Positions 11,550-20,721 of a stretch of 64,000 bases of DNA are shown here, one piece after another; within the stretch, counting starts at the first letter, position 1; the number at the start of each line of letters is the position of its first letter. Location of the stretch: positions 124,001 to 188,000 of the forward strand of contig JAACJM010000118.1 in the NCBI GenBank assembly GCA_013368315.1, read 5' to 3'. The notes under the pieces are model-generated. The model searched no databases and was not told the origin of the DNA. It saw only the letters and a list, made by a program, of their open reading frames with translations. This DNA comes from Tetrapyrgos nigripes (lineage: Eukaryota; Basidiomycota; Agaricomycetes; Agaricales; Campanellaceae). The position numbers and the translations under genes are program-made.

Positions 11550-12057
11550 TACGTCGTAAGTGAGATATATACAAAGATTGTCAACAAAACACCCGGGCCT
11601 CAGGCTGTAAAAGCGCGCTGCGAACCAGTTCTACCAAGACCCGCATTTCCGTATGCCGTCTCGTCGGGTTCTAGAGAGATACCCCAAATACTCGACTCAG
11701 AAATTATTCACCTGCTCCTCACACCACTCCCCCAGTTCCTTTCCTCATCCTCCGGCGCTTTCACAGGAGCCCCTAACCTGGCTCAAGGAACAAGGAGCAA
11801 TGCTAGGCCTAGAGATTCCCCTGCCGACCCCGAGCTCAGCCAACGATCACGGATTTTGGAGGGTATGTATTGCTTAATTGGGGTTGGCGTCTCGCTCACG
11901 GTCATTTCAGAGTCATGTTTACAGCCTACGCACGTCCTCCATCCCTAGTCCAGTTCAGGGCTGACTTGCCCAACATCGCTGATGACTTATGCGAAGAAAA
12001 TAGCCCATATATCGTCGTCACTCGAGGCTGGAGGATTAGGATATTCCCTTCTTGGTG
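11550..12057 (+). pseudogene. Unrecognised gene fragment, two exons
   Basis: An open reading of about 100 codons ending ...LSQRSRILE near 11863 joins in phase, over a 57-bp intron closing at TTTACAG, to an exon that starts AYARPPSLVQF and ends IVVTRGWRIRIFPSW-stop at 12057. The phase match and the natural codon content suggest a true gene end. No start codon or promoter is apparent upstream, so it is probably a 3' fragment. I do not recognise the family. Confidence 0.4.
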
Positions 12058-13500
12058 AGTGGTCAAATCATTTTGTCTCTTTCATGGCTAATGAGCGTAT
12101 GTACATTGGAGAGCTGCTTAGATATACATGATATATATTATAGCAAATACTTTTACATACATTGAATTTATAGCTTTTTGTGTATACCTCAGGAAAGAAA
12201 AGTCCCGCCACAAATTTGAGACGTCGGGAGAACAACGAGAGGAGGAGAGAGAAAGAGCTAGAAGACGTCGAGTCTCGACGTCAGTGCCCGCTGTCTTGGT
12301 TACGGCGCGTGCTCGGCATCTTAACGGAAACCAGTGCCATCATCAAGCCATGCGAGGAGCTTTCGTTGGAGACGGGTGAGGGGGAAACCGCAGGGAATGG
12401 ATGCCAACGCAGAGTCGCGTCATAGTATGGTCTTGGTCTCGGTTATCTACCTACAAGCTGTATCTAGAGGCTGTAGGCAAACAAGTACTGGGGCAAAGGG
12501 CCATCGCTTCACGTGGCAAATTACGAGGCCCTTTCACGTAGTCTAACTCAGATTATGCAGAAGGGAGGGACAATCAGTGGAAAGGGAGAGGGAAGGAGGG
12601 CATTAAGCAGACCGATTTGACACGCTAGCATGATGTCGTGGTTATTGACGTCAACGGTCCTTGGATCTGGTCCAGACTGAGTCTGGACATTCCGGTTGCT
12701 GGGAAGGGCAAAGACCGGCTGTGGCAATGAAAAGGGGTGGGAGTTTGAGGTCATGGTAAAAATTTCGAGGTCAACATAATAAGTTAACTTGGCCTTTAAG
12801 AGGCCTTGTAACAAACAAATCACACACCCAACCTCCTACTCCATCGTGCATTGGATCTCAGGCCTCTACAGTTGGGTCTGTCTAGGAGAGACTAAGATAG
12901 TCTTCAGCCTCAGCAGTGGGTACAGTATTATGACACTTCAAACTCCCATTGTATTATATATATTCAACAGTCCTTCAGGAAACTTTGTCATGCAGAAGTC
13001 TCTTCAACGTTTTGAGCCAGTGGCACTGAAATGGACGAACTTTTGGAATTGGACCTGAGCCTCTTCGATATGCTCCACATCTATACACTATCACTCCTCA
13101 CTCAACAGCTCCAAAACAGCTCATTTCCATTTTACGCAAGCGCTCCTTCCCAGTCCATATCATCCCTCTACTGTCAGCACTCCAGATAGATGCAATCCCC
13201 CTCGGTCCTGCAGCCGTTCTTGCCTGGTGCACTTCTGCCCTTGAGTCTCTTCTTGATGTCGTCTCCCAGGTTGCTTTTGTCTGTGGTACTCCCTTCACCT
13301 GTCACCAATCTGAAGCGGTCAGCACTTCTGGTTTAAGGCTAACATCTCTGAAAACTTCTGGTCGAAGATTTCGGCGTCAATGGAGCTGTTGGGGAGTCAG
13401 GACGGGTATACGCCGGCAGTGGAGGAGATTGGTCAGGGAGCTGAGGGTTGGTTGATGAGCAATGGATTGCGTATGAAGCAGATGTGATTTGGTCGTATGT
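12058..13500. other. Gap without recognised gene
   Basis: It holds a copy of the GTTACGAGGCC repeat, listed separately. A short plus-strand frame near 13034-13190 reads MDELLELDLSLFDML and ends at a stop; it may be a fragment of an F-box-like gene, but this is a guess. Confidence 0.4.
12482..12815 (+). repeat. Copy 2 of the GTTACGAGGCC-ended repeat, about 330 bp
   Basis: Left block GGGCAAAGGGCCATCGCTTC then ATTACGAGGCC at 12520-12530. Right block from 12632 (GTCGTGG, GTCCAGACTGAGTCTGG) to GGCCTTGTAAC at 12802-12812. Both blocks match the 3.8-5.1 kb copy in order, with much shorter middle sequence. Confidence 0.7.
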
Positions 13501-13504
13501 GGGA

Positions 13505-13690
13505 CACTGCCAGTGTTGCCACGGTCTGGGCTGGGCCTGACCCTCCTCAAATTTCCTGGCCCTTGACCTGGCCCTCGAGGGCTGGGCCAGGCCAGGGTCA
13601 GTGGCTGTGTTGACCCTGCTGGCCAGGGTTGGGCTGGGTCAGCCCTGGTCAGCCCTGGTCCACACTGATATTTTTTGTTCTTGAGAGGTA
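13505..13690. repeat. GC-rich CAGGGCTGGGC repeat stretch
   Basis: CAGCCCTGGTC, CTGGGCCAGG and similar words alternate on both strands, starting CAGTGTTGCC and ending CCACACTG. The ends resemble hAT termini (CAGTGT), but the flanking octamers differ, so an intact element is not claimed. Confidence 0.45.
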
Positions 13691-14302
13691 GGTCAAAAAA
13701 ACCCATAAATACTTATGAATACCCTTTTTATCTATGTAGATTAATCTATAATACAGTACTTGAGGCCAAAAGGAGCTCAATCGTGTCTGAGCTCAACATC
13801 CCAAGCTATGCGAACAATCTCGGAACTTGCCGAGCATTGCTGTTACAGTGGTACATCACTATACAGGTGTCTAGATGAAGTTGTTAAGAAGCTAATGGAG
13901 CTAGCTGAGGGAGAAGTTAAAACCGTTTCGAAAAAGAGAAAAGGTGTGTTGACCTCCTAATGACTGTTTTCAAGCACTCACCTTCGTTTTCAGCCCCTGT
14001 TGACCCAAAACCAGCCACGAAGAAAACTACCAAAGACACAGAGCTCAAATTTGCTCCTGGTCAGCGTGCAACACTGGTGCAAAAGATTACAGTCCTGGAG
14101 TGGTACTGACATCAGACAGACAGCAGCACACTTTGGACTCGTGCAGGGGACCCTCTCAAGATGGGTTGCAAAGATGGATTTTCTTCAAAATCAGTATGAC
14201 CTCGACACTCGTGGAGCCTCCAAAACCAAGCGAATTTGTCAAACACTGCATCCAGAAGTCACAGAAATGATGGATTTATGGGTTTCAAAAGCAATGAATG
14301 AC

Positions 14303-14417
14303 TGTCATGAAGTGCATGCCATGGTATGTGTTTATATACACTGGTCTAATAATCCAGCCAAGCTGGACATATTGCCCTTTTGGTGTAGTGGTTAGTGGTA
14401 CCAGCCTAATCATGACA
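14303..14417 (+). repeat. 5' LTR of the miniature retroelement
   Basis: It begins TGTCATGAAGTGC and ends CCTAATCATGACA. An A-box-like word sits at 14381-14391. Confidence 0.85.
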
Positions 14418-14453
14418 TTATGTCCAGCTTCAACCGGTTGAGGGTTCAACTCC
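14381..14453 (+). promoter_or_regulatory. tRNA-like RNA polymerase III A and B boxes
   Basis: TGGTGTAGTGG at 14381-14391 fits the A box and GGTTCAACTCC at 14443-14453 fits the B box, 51 bp apart. The A box lies in the 5' LTR and the B box in the internal region. No acceptor-stem pairing was found, so it is tRNA-derived or tRNA-like rather than a tRNA gene. Confidence 0.55.
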
Positions 14454-14519
14454 TGGGGTGTACACACATACAGGCAGAATTGAGTCACATGAGCTTGGAC
14501 ATGTGACAATAAGATTCAT

Positions 14520-14761
14520 CACTGCGGGCGGCCATTGATATTTGTAGCATTTTGTTGGACTTAAATTACGAAAATTTCGCACAATTTCTAGGTTGATAAA
14601 AGTCAAAGTATTTGTCACTGAAATGCCAGCTTTAAATGGAAAGCTGCATTTCAGCAGCAAATACTGGCAAATACTTTGACTTTTATCAGCTAGAAATTGT
14701 GCTAAAAATTCGTAATTTAAGTCCAACAAAAATGCTGCAAATATCAATAGCCGCCGCAGTG
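14520..14761. mobile_element. Foldback MITE inside the miniature retroelement
   Basis: Two arms of about 95 bp are near-perfect inverted complements, from CACTGCGGGCGG to CCGCCGCAGTG, with an approximately 45-bp loop. Possible 3-bp duplication CAT on both sides. It can form a long hairpin. Confidence 0.8.
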
Positions 14762-14919
14762 CATCAGTTTGCGCATGTGTATGGATCACCTGGGTCCCTG
14801 CTTGACTCTCATGTGATTGGCAGGCATGTCTCCAATAGACCATTGCCTGGGGGGCCAGTATATAATGCACACCTATGTCCTATAGGATTATGGGACATAA
14901 TCCCTTAGCAGGGGGGTAA

Positions 14920-15034
14920 TGTCATGAAGTGCATGCCATGGTATGTGTTTATATATGCCGGTCTAATAATCCAGCCAAGCTGGACATATCGCCCTTTTGG
15001 TGTAGTGGTTAGTGATACCGGCCTAATCATGACA
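14920..15034 (+). repeat. 3' LTR of the miniature retroelement
   Basis: It pairs with the 5' LTR and keeps the A-box word TGGTGTAGTGG, but has no B box downstream because the element ends here. Confidence 0.85.
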
Positions 15035-16604
15035 ATGACAAGGTCCAGTTAACGGGCAAGGTTTTGAGACAGAAGTGAATGCAATTTGCGAATTTTGTGG
15101 GGGTTCCAGCAGATGAGCAGCTGAATTTGAGTCAAGGGTGGTTGTCTTGGTTCAAGGAAAGGAATGGCTTGAAGAAGTGGAAGCGGCATGGAGAGGCTGG
15201 TTCCTCGGATTCATATACTGTAGAGGCAGAGTGAAAGAGGATCAAGGAGCTGATTGAAAAGTATGGTTATCAGCTGAAGGATATTTTTAACATGGATGAG
15301 ACCGGCCTTTTCTATGCGTGCACTACTTTTCCATATTCCCTCCTATGGTTGACTGACCATAAAACTCTTCAGAATGCCACCAGCCAGTGGGCTTTTCGAC
15401 AGGCATAATCCTGGTGTGAAAGGAAGCAAAGTCTGTGTGAATTATGCTCTGACGGCCAATGCAGACAGTTCCGAGAAGCTCCCTTCTTTCATCATTGGAA
15501 AAGCACACAAACCACACTGTTTTGGAGGACGAAGTGGTTCTCAACATGGGTTTTACTACTGTAACAATGCAAAGGCCTGGATGACTACAGTTCTCTATCA
15601 GGAATGGATTACGCAATGGGATCAAGAGCTCAAAAGAAAGGTCGAAAAATTCTTCTCTTGCAGGACAATTTCTCCGGCCATATTGTTCCACCTGGTCTCA
15701 AGAATATTCATGTCGAAAATTCTGAACCCAATCTCACGTCCCATGTCCAACCCAATGATCAAGGCATTATTCTGGACTTTCAAAGCCTATTACCGCCGCC
15801 ACTACATCGAACGTTCCATTGACCGCTACGACAGCAGCATCACTCCCTCTGATATCTATAACATCAACCAACTGGAGGCTATGAGGATGGCAGATGCAGC
15901 ATGGAAAGATGTAGACACATCTACCATTGCTCATTGCTGGAGGAAGTCTGGTATTCTGCCAGATTTCTCTAATAAAGCCGCTGTTGCTCTAGATTCTGTC
16001 TCACTTCCTGTCTCATCACTTCTTAACATATTGGATCCAGTCTTACATGCTGAGCAGGGGGTTGAAGAAGTTCTTGATGAGCTTCAGGCAACAGGTGTAC
16101 TTCAACGGTCCAACCACATGAACCTTGACAATCTTTTAAACCCAATCTGGAGCAAGACTATGAAGATGGAAGAATAGAGTTGGAAAAGGGTATTTATGAA
16201 GCTGTGATGGAAGCCCGAGAAGCACTGGAAGATATCGAGATCAATGGCAGTGATGATGATGGGATGATGCACCGTTAGAACCACCACCCACTCGTCACGA
16301 GGCACTCCAGGCTGTCGCCTCCATTCAACGGTACATTCAGAATAAGGAGGATCCGTTCTCAAGGAAGCTGGATGCACTGTTGGCCTCTTTTGGATGTCAG
16401 ACTTGTCTCAATGAGACGAAGTCAATGGAACAGCCCTTAATCACTAGTGTATTTGCTAAAAAAATAGTACTAGAAAACATGTACGTATTGTTGATTAGTA
16501 CTACACAACGTTTTAGTGACCCCTGGGTCCAATCTTTTCGGACTCTCTCTTAATGCATAGTTTTTGGCCTTGACGGAGGGTATGCACTAAGAGGGAGTTT
16601 ACTG

Positions 16605-17395
16605 TATTATTACCTAGGCATTTCAAAACTGATATGCTGTTACACATTGGATGTGTTTTGTCCATATGGGTCTAGGTAGGCTCAGTCCCATCTGTTCTTT
16701 TTGAACTCCAGCTGCAGTTCGTCAGAACAGCTGGTACTTTTGGGCGTCGTTTTGGGAGCTTGGCGTGGGAATGAGGACTTGTAAAACTTTTCTCAAACTC
16801 TCGTGTACATCAACGTCGCAAATGCATTTTCTTCCTCTTCAACTGCTGTTCAACACTCAAATGTCAACCTATCTCCTGCTGTACTGGTCCGTTACAATGT
16901 CTGGAACTTCTCGTGGTCGTCTATTCTGGAAAAACAAAGACTTCAGAACTGAAAATGGCTGATACCTATGCGCTGTGCCGTTGAAGTGTCAAACACATCA
17001 CAATTCTGGGGGAAACTACTCAAATACTTGACTTATAGCTTGCTTGTCTCTTAATGGAGGCTATCCTTGAGTTCCTATGTGTCACCTTGCCACCTTTCAT
17101 TGCCAACTTTGCCAAAATCTGCACATGGCTCGGAAAGAGTTTTAATAATAATTTAATTTGCATGTCAGTACGTTCTTCTAATACATATCTTACTTCCGAT
17201 GCCTGAAGGTAAATGACTATTGGCATCTGCAGCGCTCTCGCTGCTTTCTGGACATGCAGCGAAAACAAAAATATTTATGAGTTCAAATTCCCATGCCAAG
17301 CTCCCCAAACGACGCCTAAAAGTTGGCCCCATTCAAAGTCCGCCAGGCCATGTTAGATTACCCAATAGACTGGTGCACGGGTCTAGGGTCTAGGG
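16605..17395. other. Gap without recognised gene
   Basis: Only short frames on either strand and no repeat partner noticed elsewhere in the window. Confidence 0.5.
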
Positions 17396-17397
17396 TA

Positions 17398-17492
17398 CAC
17401 TCCGAAAACTGATGTCCCCCCCGTGACCAGATCGAATTGAATTTTTGAATTGAATCTGGTTACGGGGGTGACATCAGTTTCCGGAGTCACTG
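17398..17492. mobile_element. 95-bp TA-flanked MITE (Tc1/mariner type)
   Basis: The ends pair as inverted repeats: CACTCCGAAAACTGATGTC on the left against CAGTGACTCCGGAAACTG read inward on the right, with a four-base gap on the left. TA flanks both sides. The centre (GAATTGAATTTTTGAATTG) completes a near-continuous hairpin. Confidence 0.7.
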
Positions 17493-17529
17493 TAATTCCT
17501 GACTATCTATTAGTGGATATCCATCATAG

Positions 17530-18273
17530 GGATAAAACTATTTAGGAACCCCTGCACTGGCGGGAACCCCGGGGTTCCTAGGAACCCGCCACAAACACGA
17601 AGTTAGCGTCTGTCACGCCTTTGTCACGCTTGAGTCGCGATCAAATAGTGATCGTCGTCTTTGGCGTCGTTCTACAGTCTCCGACACCAAATTTCTGTGC
17701 CAGTGTCCCCATCGCATGTTGCCTTCACTACAGGATGCCGTTGGCGAGGACCTACTACATACATACTCACGCGTTCTCCGCAGTCGTAAGCTCTTCACAT
17801 TATCATAGCGATTTTGGTCTTTCCATCCTGTAGAGAGTGGTCTGAGGTGCGTGCCGTTGTTGAACTGACATTTCTTTTCGTGCCTGCTCTTCCCCGTTTT
17901 GATTTATATGCCTCAGAACCCTGCGTTAATGTAGTTTGGACACAATCAGTTCTTCATTATCTCCTTTACGTGTCAGCAAGCCATGCAACCTGTCCTTCAC
18001 CTCCCGCAAGTACTTTTACACAATGTTTTAACCCAATTTTTACCACCCATTACACGTTTTCTCCCCTATTCTACGTGTCTCTGTGTATCTAGACATGTTT
18101 CTAATATTAATGGACATTTTTCGCTACAATCTACGCCTACAATACGCGTATCCTCGCCAGCGCCTCGCATCGTGACTGGATGTGACCCAGTGTGACATGA
18201 TGTGACGGGAACCGGGTTCCCAAATAAGCAAAGGGGTTCCCGCCAGTGCAGGGGTTCCTAAATAGTTTTATCC
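17530..18273. mobile_element. Non-autonomous TIR element with 9-bp TSD (MULE type), 744 bp
   Basis: The TIRs of 41 bp look identical at both ends, beginning GGATAAAACTATTTAGGAAC. The 9-bp sequence CCATCATAG is present at 17521-17529 and 18274-18282. Nine bp is characteristic of Mutator-like elements. Inside are GGGAACCGGGTTCCC-type words next to the TIRs and no recognised transposase. It ends 286 bp before the P450 start. Confidence 0.85.
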
Positions 18274-18311
18274 CCATCATAGCGCCATTGTCCGTATGTG
18301 TACTCACATTC

Positions 18312-18461
18312 CCGAGTCGGAAGAAGGTCAGAAGAGCAAAAATGAAGTGTACTCCGACTCGGAGACACATAAAGATTGGTGAGCGTCAAATCGTGTGAAC
18401 GAAGTCGTCAAAATCGGAAGTCTATTTGTAAATATTCCATGGAGACCACTCCGACTCGGAG
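18312..18461. promoter_or_regulatory. Three CCGANTCGG palindromes in the P450 promoter
   Basis: CCGAGTCGG at 18312-18320, ACTCCGACTCGGAG at 18351-18364 and again at 18448-18461, all within 250 bp of the ATG at 18560. CCG-N3-CGG fits a Zn2Cys6 dimer site. Two more copies stand upstream of the isocyanide synthase. Confidence 0.5.
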
Positions 18462-18559
18462 ACAATGTGTGTGCCGCAGTTACTTAAAGTACGGATGAAA
18501 CGCTTCTTGGCCCTTTCCTGCCCACACAATCGGTGCATGTGCGGCTATCCGTTAAGAGG

Positions 18560-20721
18560 ATGGCATGGGCATTAGATCTCACCTCCACAACGTTCATGCT
18601 CATTCAGAATCCCGTTCTCCTCTCCGTCCTTCTCATTGGCACTGTTTTGATCTTATGCCGTCTTGGTCGTCGTATTGGATACCCTCTTCCCCCAGGTCCA
18701 GATAATGGGCGTCTTTTCCCAAGGAAAAGCATAAACCTTTTCAAGTGAGCAGATCAAGGTTTACTAGTGATTTTCATTCATTTATTCCACACATTTCAGG
18801 TCCTGGCAGGAATTCGAAGAATTAACAGATACATATGGACCTGTGTGCTGTCTACGAACCTGGTCCGGAACCATCGTCGTCATAGGTAGACTACAAGCTG
18901 CTATGGAAATCATGGAATCACAGGGAGCTTCTCTCGTCGATCGTCCAAAGTCGATAGCAGCCGGGGAGATTCTGTCTCACAACATGAGGATCTTAGTGAT
19001 GAGCTATGGAAAACGATTTCAACGGTTTCGAAAGTGAGTACGTCACTATGTGTACAAACTTATAGGGCTCTGAATAACTTGATTGATGCATCGCTATACT
19101 TAAGAGCTCTTCATACGCATCTGCAGCCGAGCGCTGTCCCAGCTTATGAACCGCTTCAAACGCGTAATGCCAGGGAACTCATCTTGGATATACTTGCTGA
19201 TCCTGATAACCACTTGGAACACGTCAAGAGGTGAATAAACGTGAAACTCGTTTGCTCTAAATTAGATGTCATTCAACCCTCGCAGATTTGCTGTGTCATT
19301 CATCCTATGCTTAACCTATGGAAAACGTATTTCCACGTCGTTGAAAGACCCTCATATTCTGGGTATACAACGAACGCTGCAACGAATGAGCATGGCGTCG
19401 CAGCCCGGAGCATTCTTCGTTGATTATCATCGCCTGCTCAGGTTCGTGGATTAATTATTTGTTCATTTATTGTAATTGACAAGGATTTGGTTTGTAGCTA
19501 TATCCCTGCGTTCACCAAGAAGCTTCACGTTTGGCACCAGGAAGAGTTATCGTTGTATAGGAGTCACCTGTTCGCGGTTGAGGAGGCTATGGTAAGTATT
19601 GGCATTCTTTAAATTTTCTTTTTCCCTTATCTTCTGTAGAAAACACCAAATTGCCCTCCTTCCTTCGGCAGATTTCTCATTGAGAATAAGCAATGCCATG
19701 GCTTGAATGACGACGAAATGGCTTATTTAGCTGGAAGCATGTTTGGAGCTGGTAGTGAAACGACTGCGAACTCGCTGGGTTTCATTATCATGGCAGCGGC
19801 ATGCTTTCCTGACGCACAAAAAGAGGTTCAAGAAGAGCTTGATCGCGTTGTTGGACGAGATTTACGTGGGTGAAATACGTGTTCTTTCAAATTGATACCT
19901 GGAATCACTCCACACACAGCACCAACCTTCGAACACCGCAAATTACTTCCAAAGGTCTCGGCATTTGTTCTCGAAGTTCTTCGATGGAGGGCTGTGAGTG
20001 GCACCGGTAAGTAAACGCCTCTGTATTATTCGGATGAATGTCGAGCTTGAAGTGGCCTGAATGACCAGGCTTCGCGCATGTTGCTACGAAAGATATCGTC
20101 TGGGTGAGTTTCGACTCTAGCATTCTCCGTGGTAGGAGCCTTATCTCTGTGTAACGAACCATTTAGAATGGGTATTGCATACCTGAAGGATCCACAGTCA
20201 TTGGAAATCACTGGTCAGTATACGATGATACATGCCAGGCTGCACGGTCCTGATACTTAGTAGGTCAATATGTCGAGATCCAGAGGCGTTTCCAGATCCT
20301 GGAGAATTCCAACTCAATCGTTGGCTGGACAAAGATGATCAGCTCATCGAGGACAAGAATACTCTCCTTTTTGGATTTGGAAGGAGGTAAGTAGAGGGTT
20401 ACTATAGCCTTGCGCTGATCTCAGACTTACCAATTTGTTGGACCGATAGAGTCTGTCCCGGACAATACGTCGCCAATCGGTGAGTCTTGTACTTATCTTG
20501 GATTTAAAGCCATGTTTAAGCTAAGAGCTCGCAACTGCCTCAGATCTCTTTTCATTGCTACAGCCTTCCTACTCTGGGCATTTCAAATCTCTCAGAACTC
20601 GAAGTCGTCTATTGATACCACCCCAATTCCAGGTGCCGTTGGTATCAAGCCTAAACCATTCCTTGCCCAGTATGAACCACGGATAGACCAGCTTGAGGAA
20701 TTACCATGTCAAATTGGCTGA
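18560..20721 (+). CDS. Cytochrome P450 monooxygenase, 12 exons, intact
   Basis: Exons 18560-18744, 18800-19033, 19105-19230, 19286-19441, 19498-19591, 19640-19865, 19920-20006, 20069-20103, 20167-20213, 20264-20386, 20450-20479, 20544-20721 join in phase to 506 residues. An N-terminal membrane anchor (LLSVLLIGTVLILC) is followed by PLPPGP. The I helix reads AGSMFGAGSETTAN, the K helix EVLR, the aromatic region FQLNRWL, and the heme loop FGFGRRVCPGQYVA. It resembles the CYP64/CYP620-like O-methylsterigmatocystin oxidoreductase group. The usual GLPxxGN following PPGP is not evident. Expected location is the ER membrane with a P450 reductase. The promoter has three CCGANTCGG sites. Confidence 0.93.

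Larger units (their letters stand above)
14303..15034 (+). mobile_element. Miniature LTR retroelement (TRIM-like), 732 bp
   Basis: Two 115-bp direct repeats (14303-14417 and 14920-15034) differ at about six positions. Each begins TGTCATGA and ends TCATGACA, the TG...CA form of LTRs. The insertion is flanked by the 5-bp duplication ATGAC (14298-14302 and 15035-15039). A purine tract, AGCAGGGGGGTAA, lies just before the second LTR. There is no room for gag or pol. Removing it restores the transposase frame from AMND onward. A primer binding site was not recognised. Confidence 0.85.
13760..16177 (+). pseudogene. pogo-like DDE transposase with stop, frameshifts and insertion
   Basis: N-terminal helix-turn-helix text (TISELAEHCCYSG...) is followed by an intron, a second DNA-binding region (RQTAAHFGLVQGTLSRWV) and a CENP-B segment (GWLSWFKERNGLKKWKRHG, after 15034). 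The DDE domain shows MDETGLFYA, QDNFSGH and HVQPNDQG, the three catalytic Asp positions. Lesions: a 732-bp insertion after AMND, TGA at 15232-15234, a frameshift near 15635 and another near 15770. The 3' part runs ...TIAHCWRKSGILP... to a stop at 16177. Confidence 0.85.
13754..16604 (+). mobile_element. pogo/Tigger-like DNA transposon, inactivated
   Basis: The ends are TA-flanked: TA-CAGTA at 13752-13758 and TACTG-TA at 16600-16606. Beyond CAGTA the right end has about 40 bp before AAGGCCAAAA, while the left end joins almost directly to AGGCCAAAA, so the left terminus seems to carry an internal deletion. It encodes a DDE transposase of the CENP-B/pogo group and has been broken by a later retroelement at 14303. 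Confidence 0.75.

Noticed and set aside
13505..13690. hAT MITE
   Set aside because: The CAGTGT ends fit, but the 8-bp flanks (GACACTGC and ATATTTTT) do not match.
14376..14460. tRNA gene
   Set aside because: A and B box words are good, but no acceptor stem or anticodon arm can be folded, and the region spans an LTR boundary.
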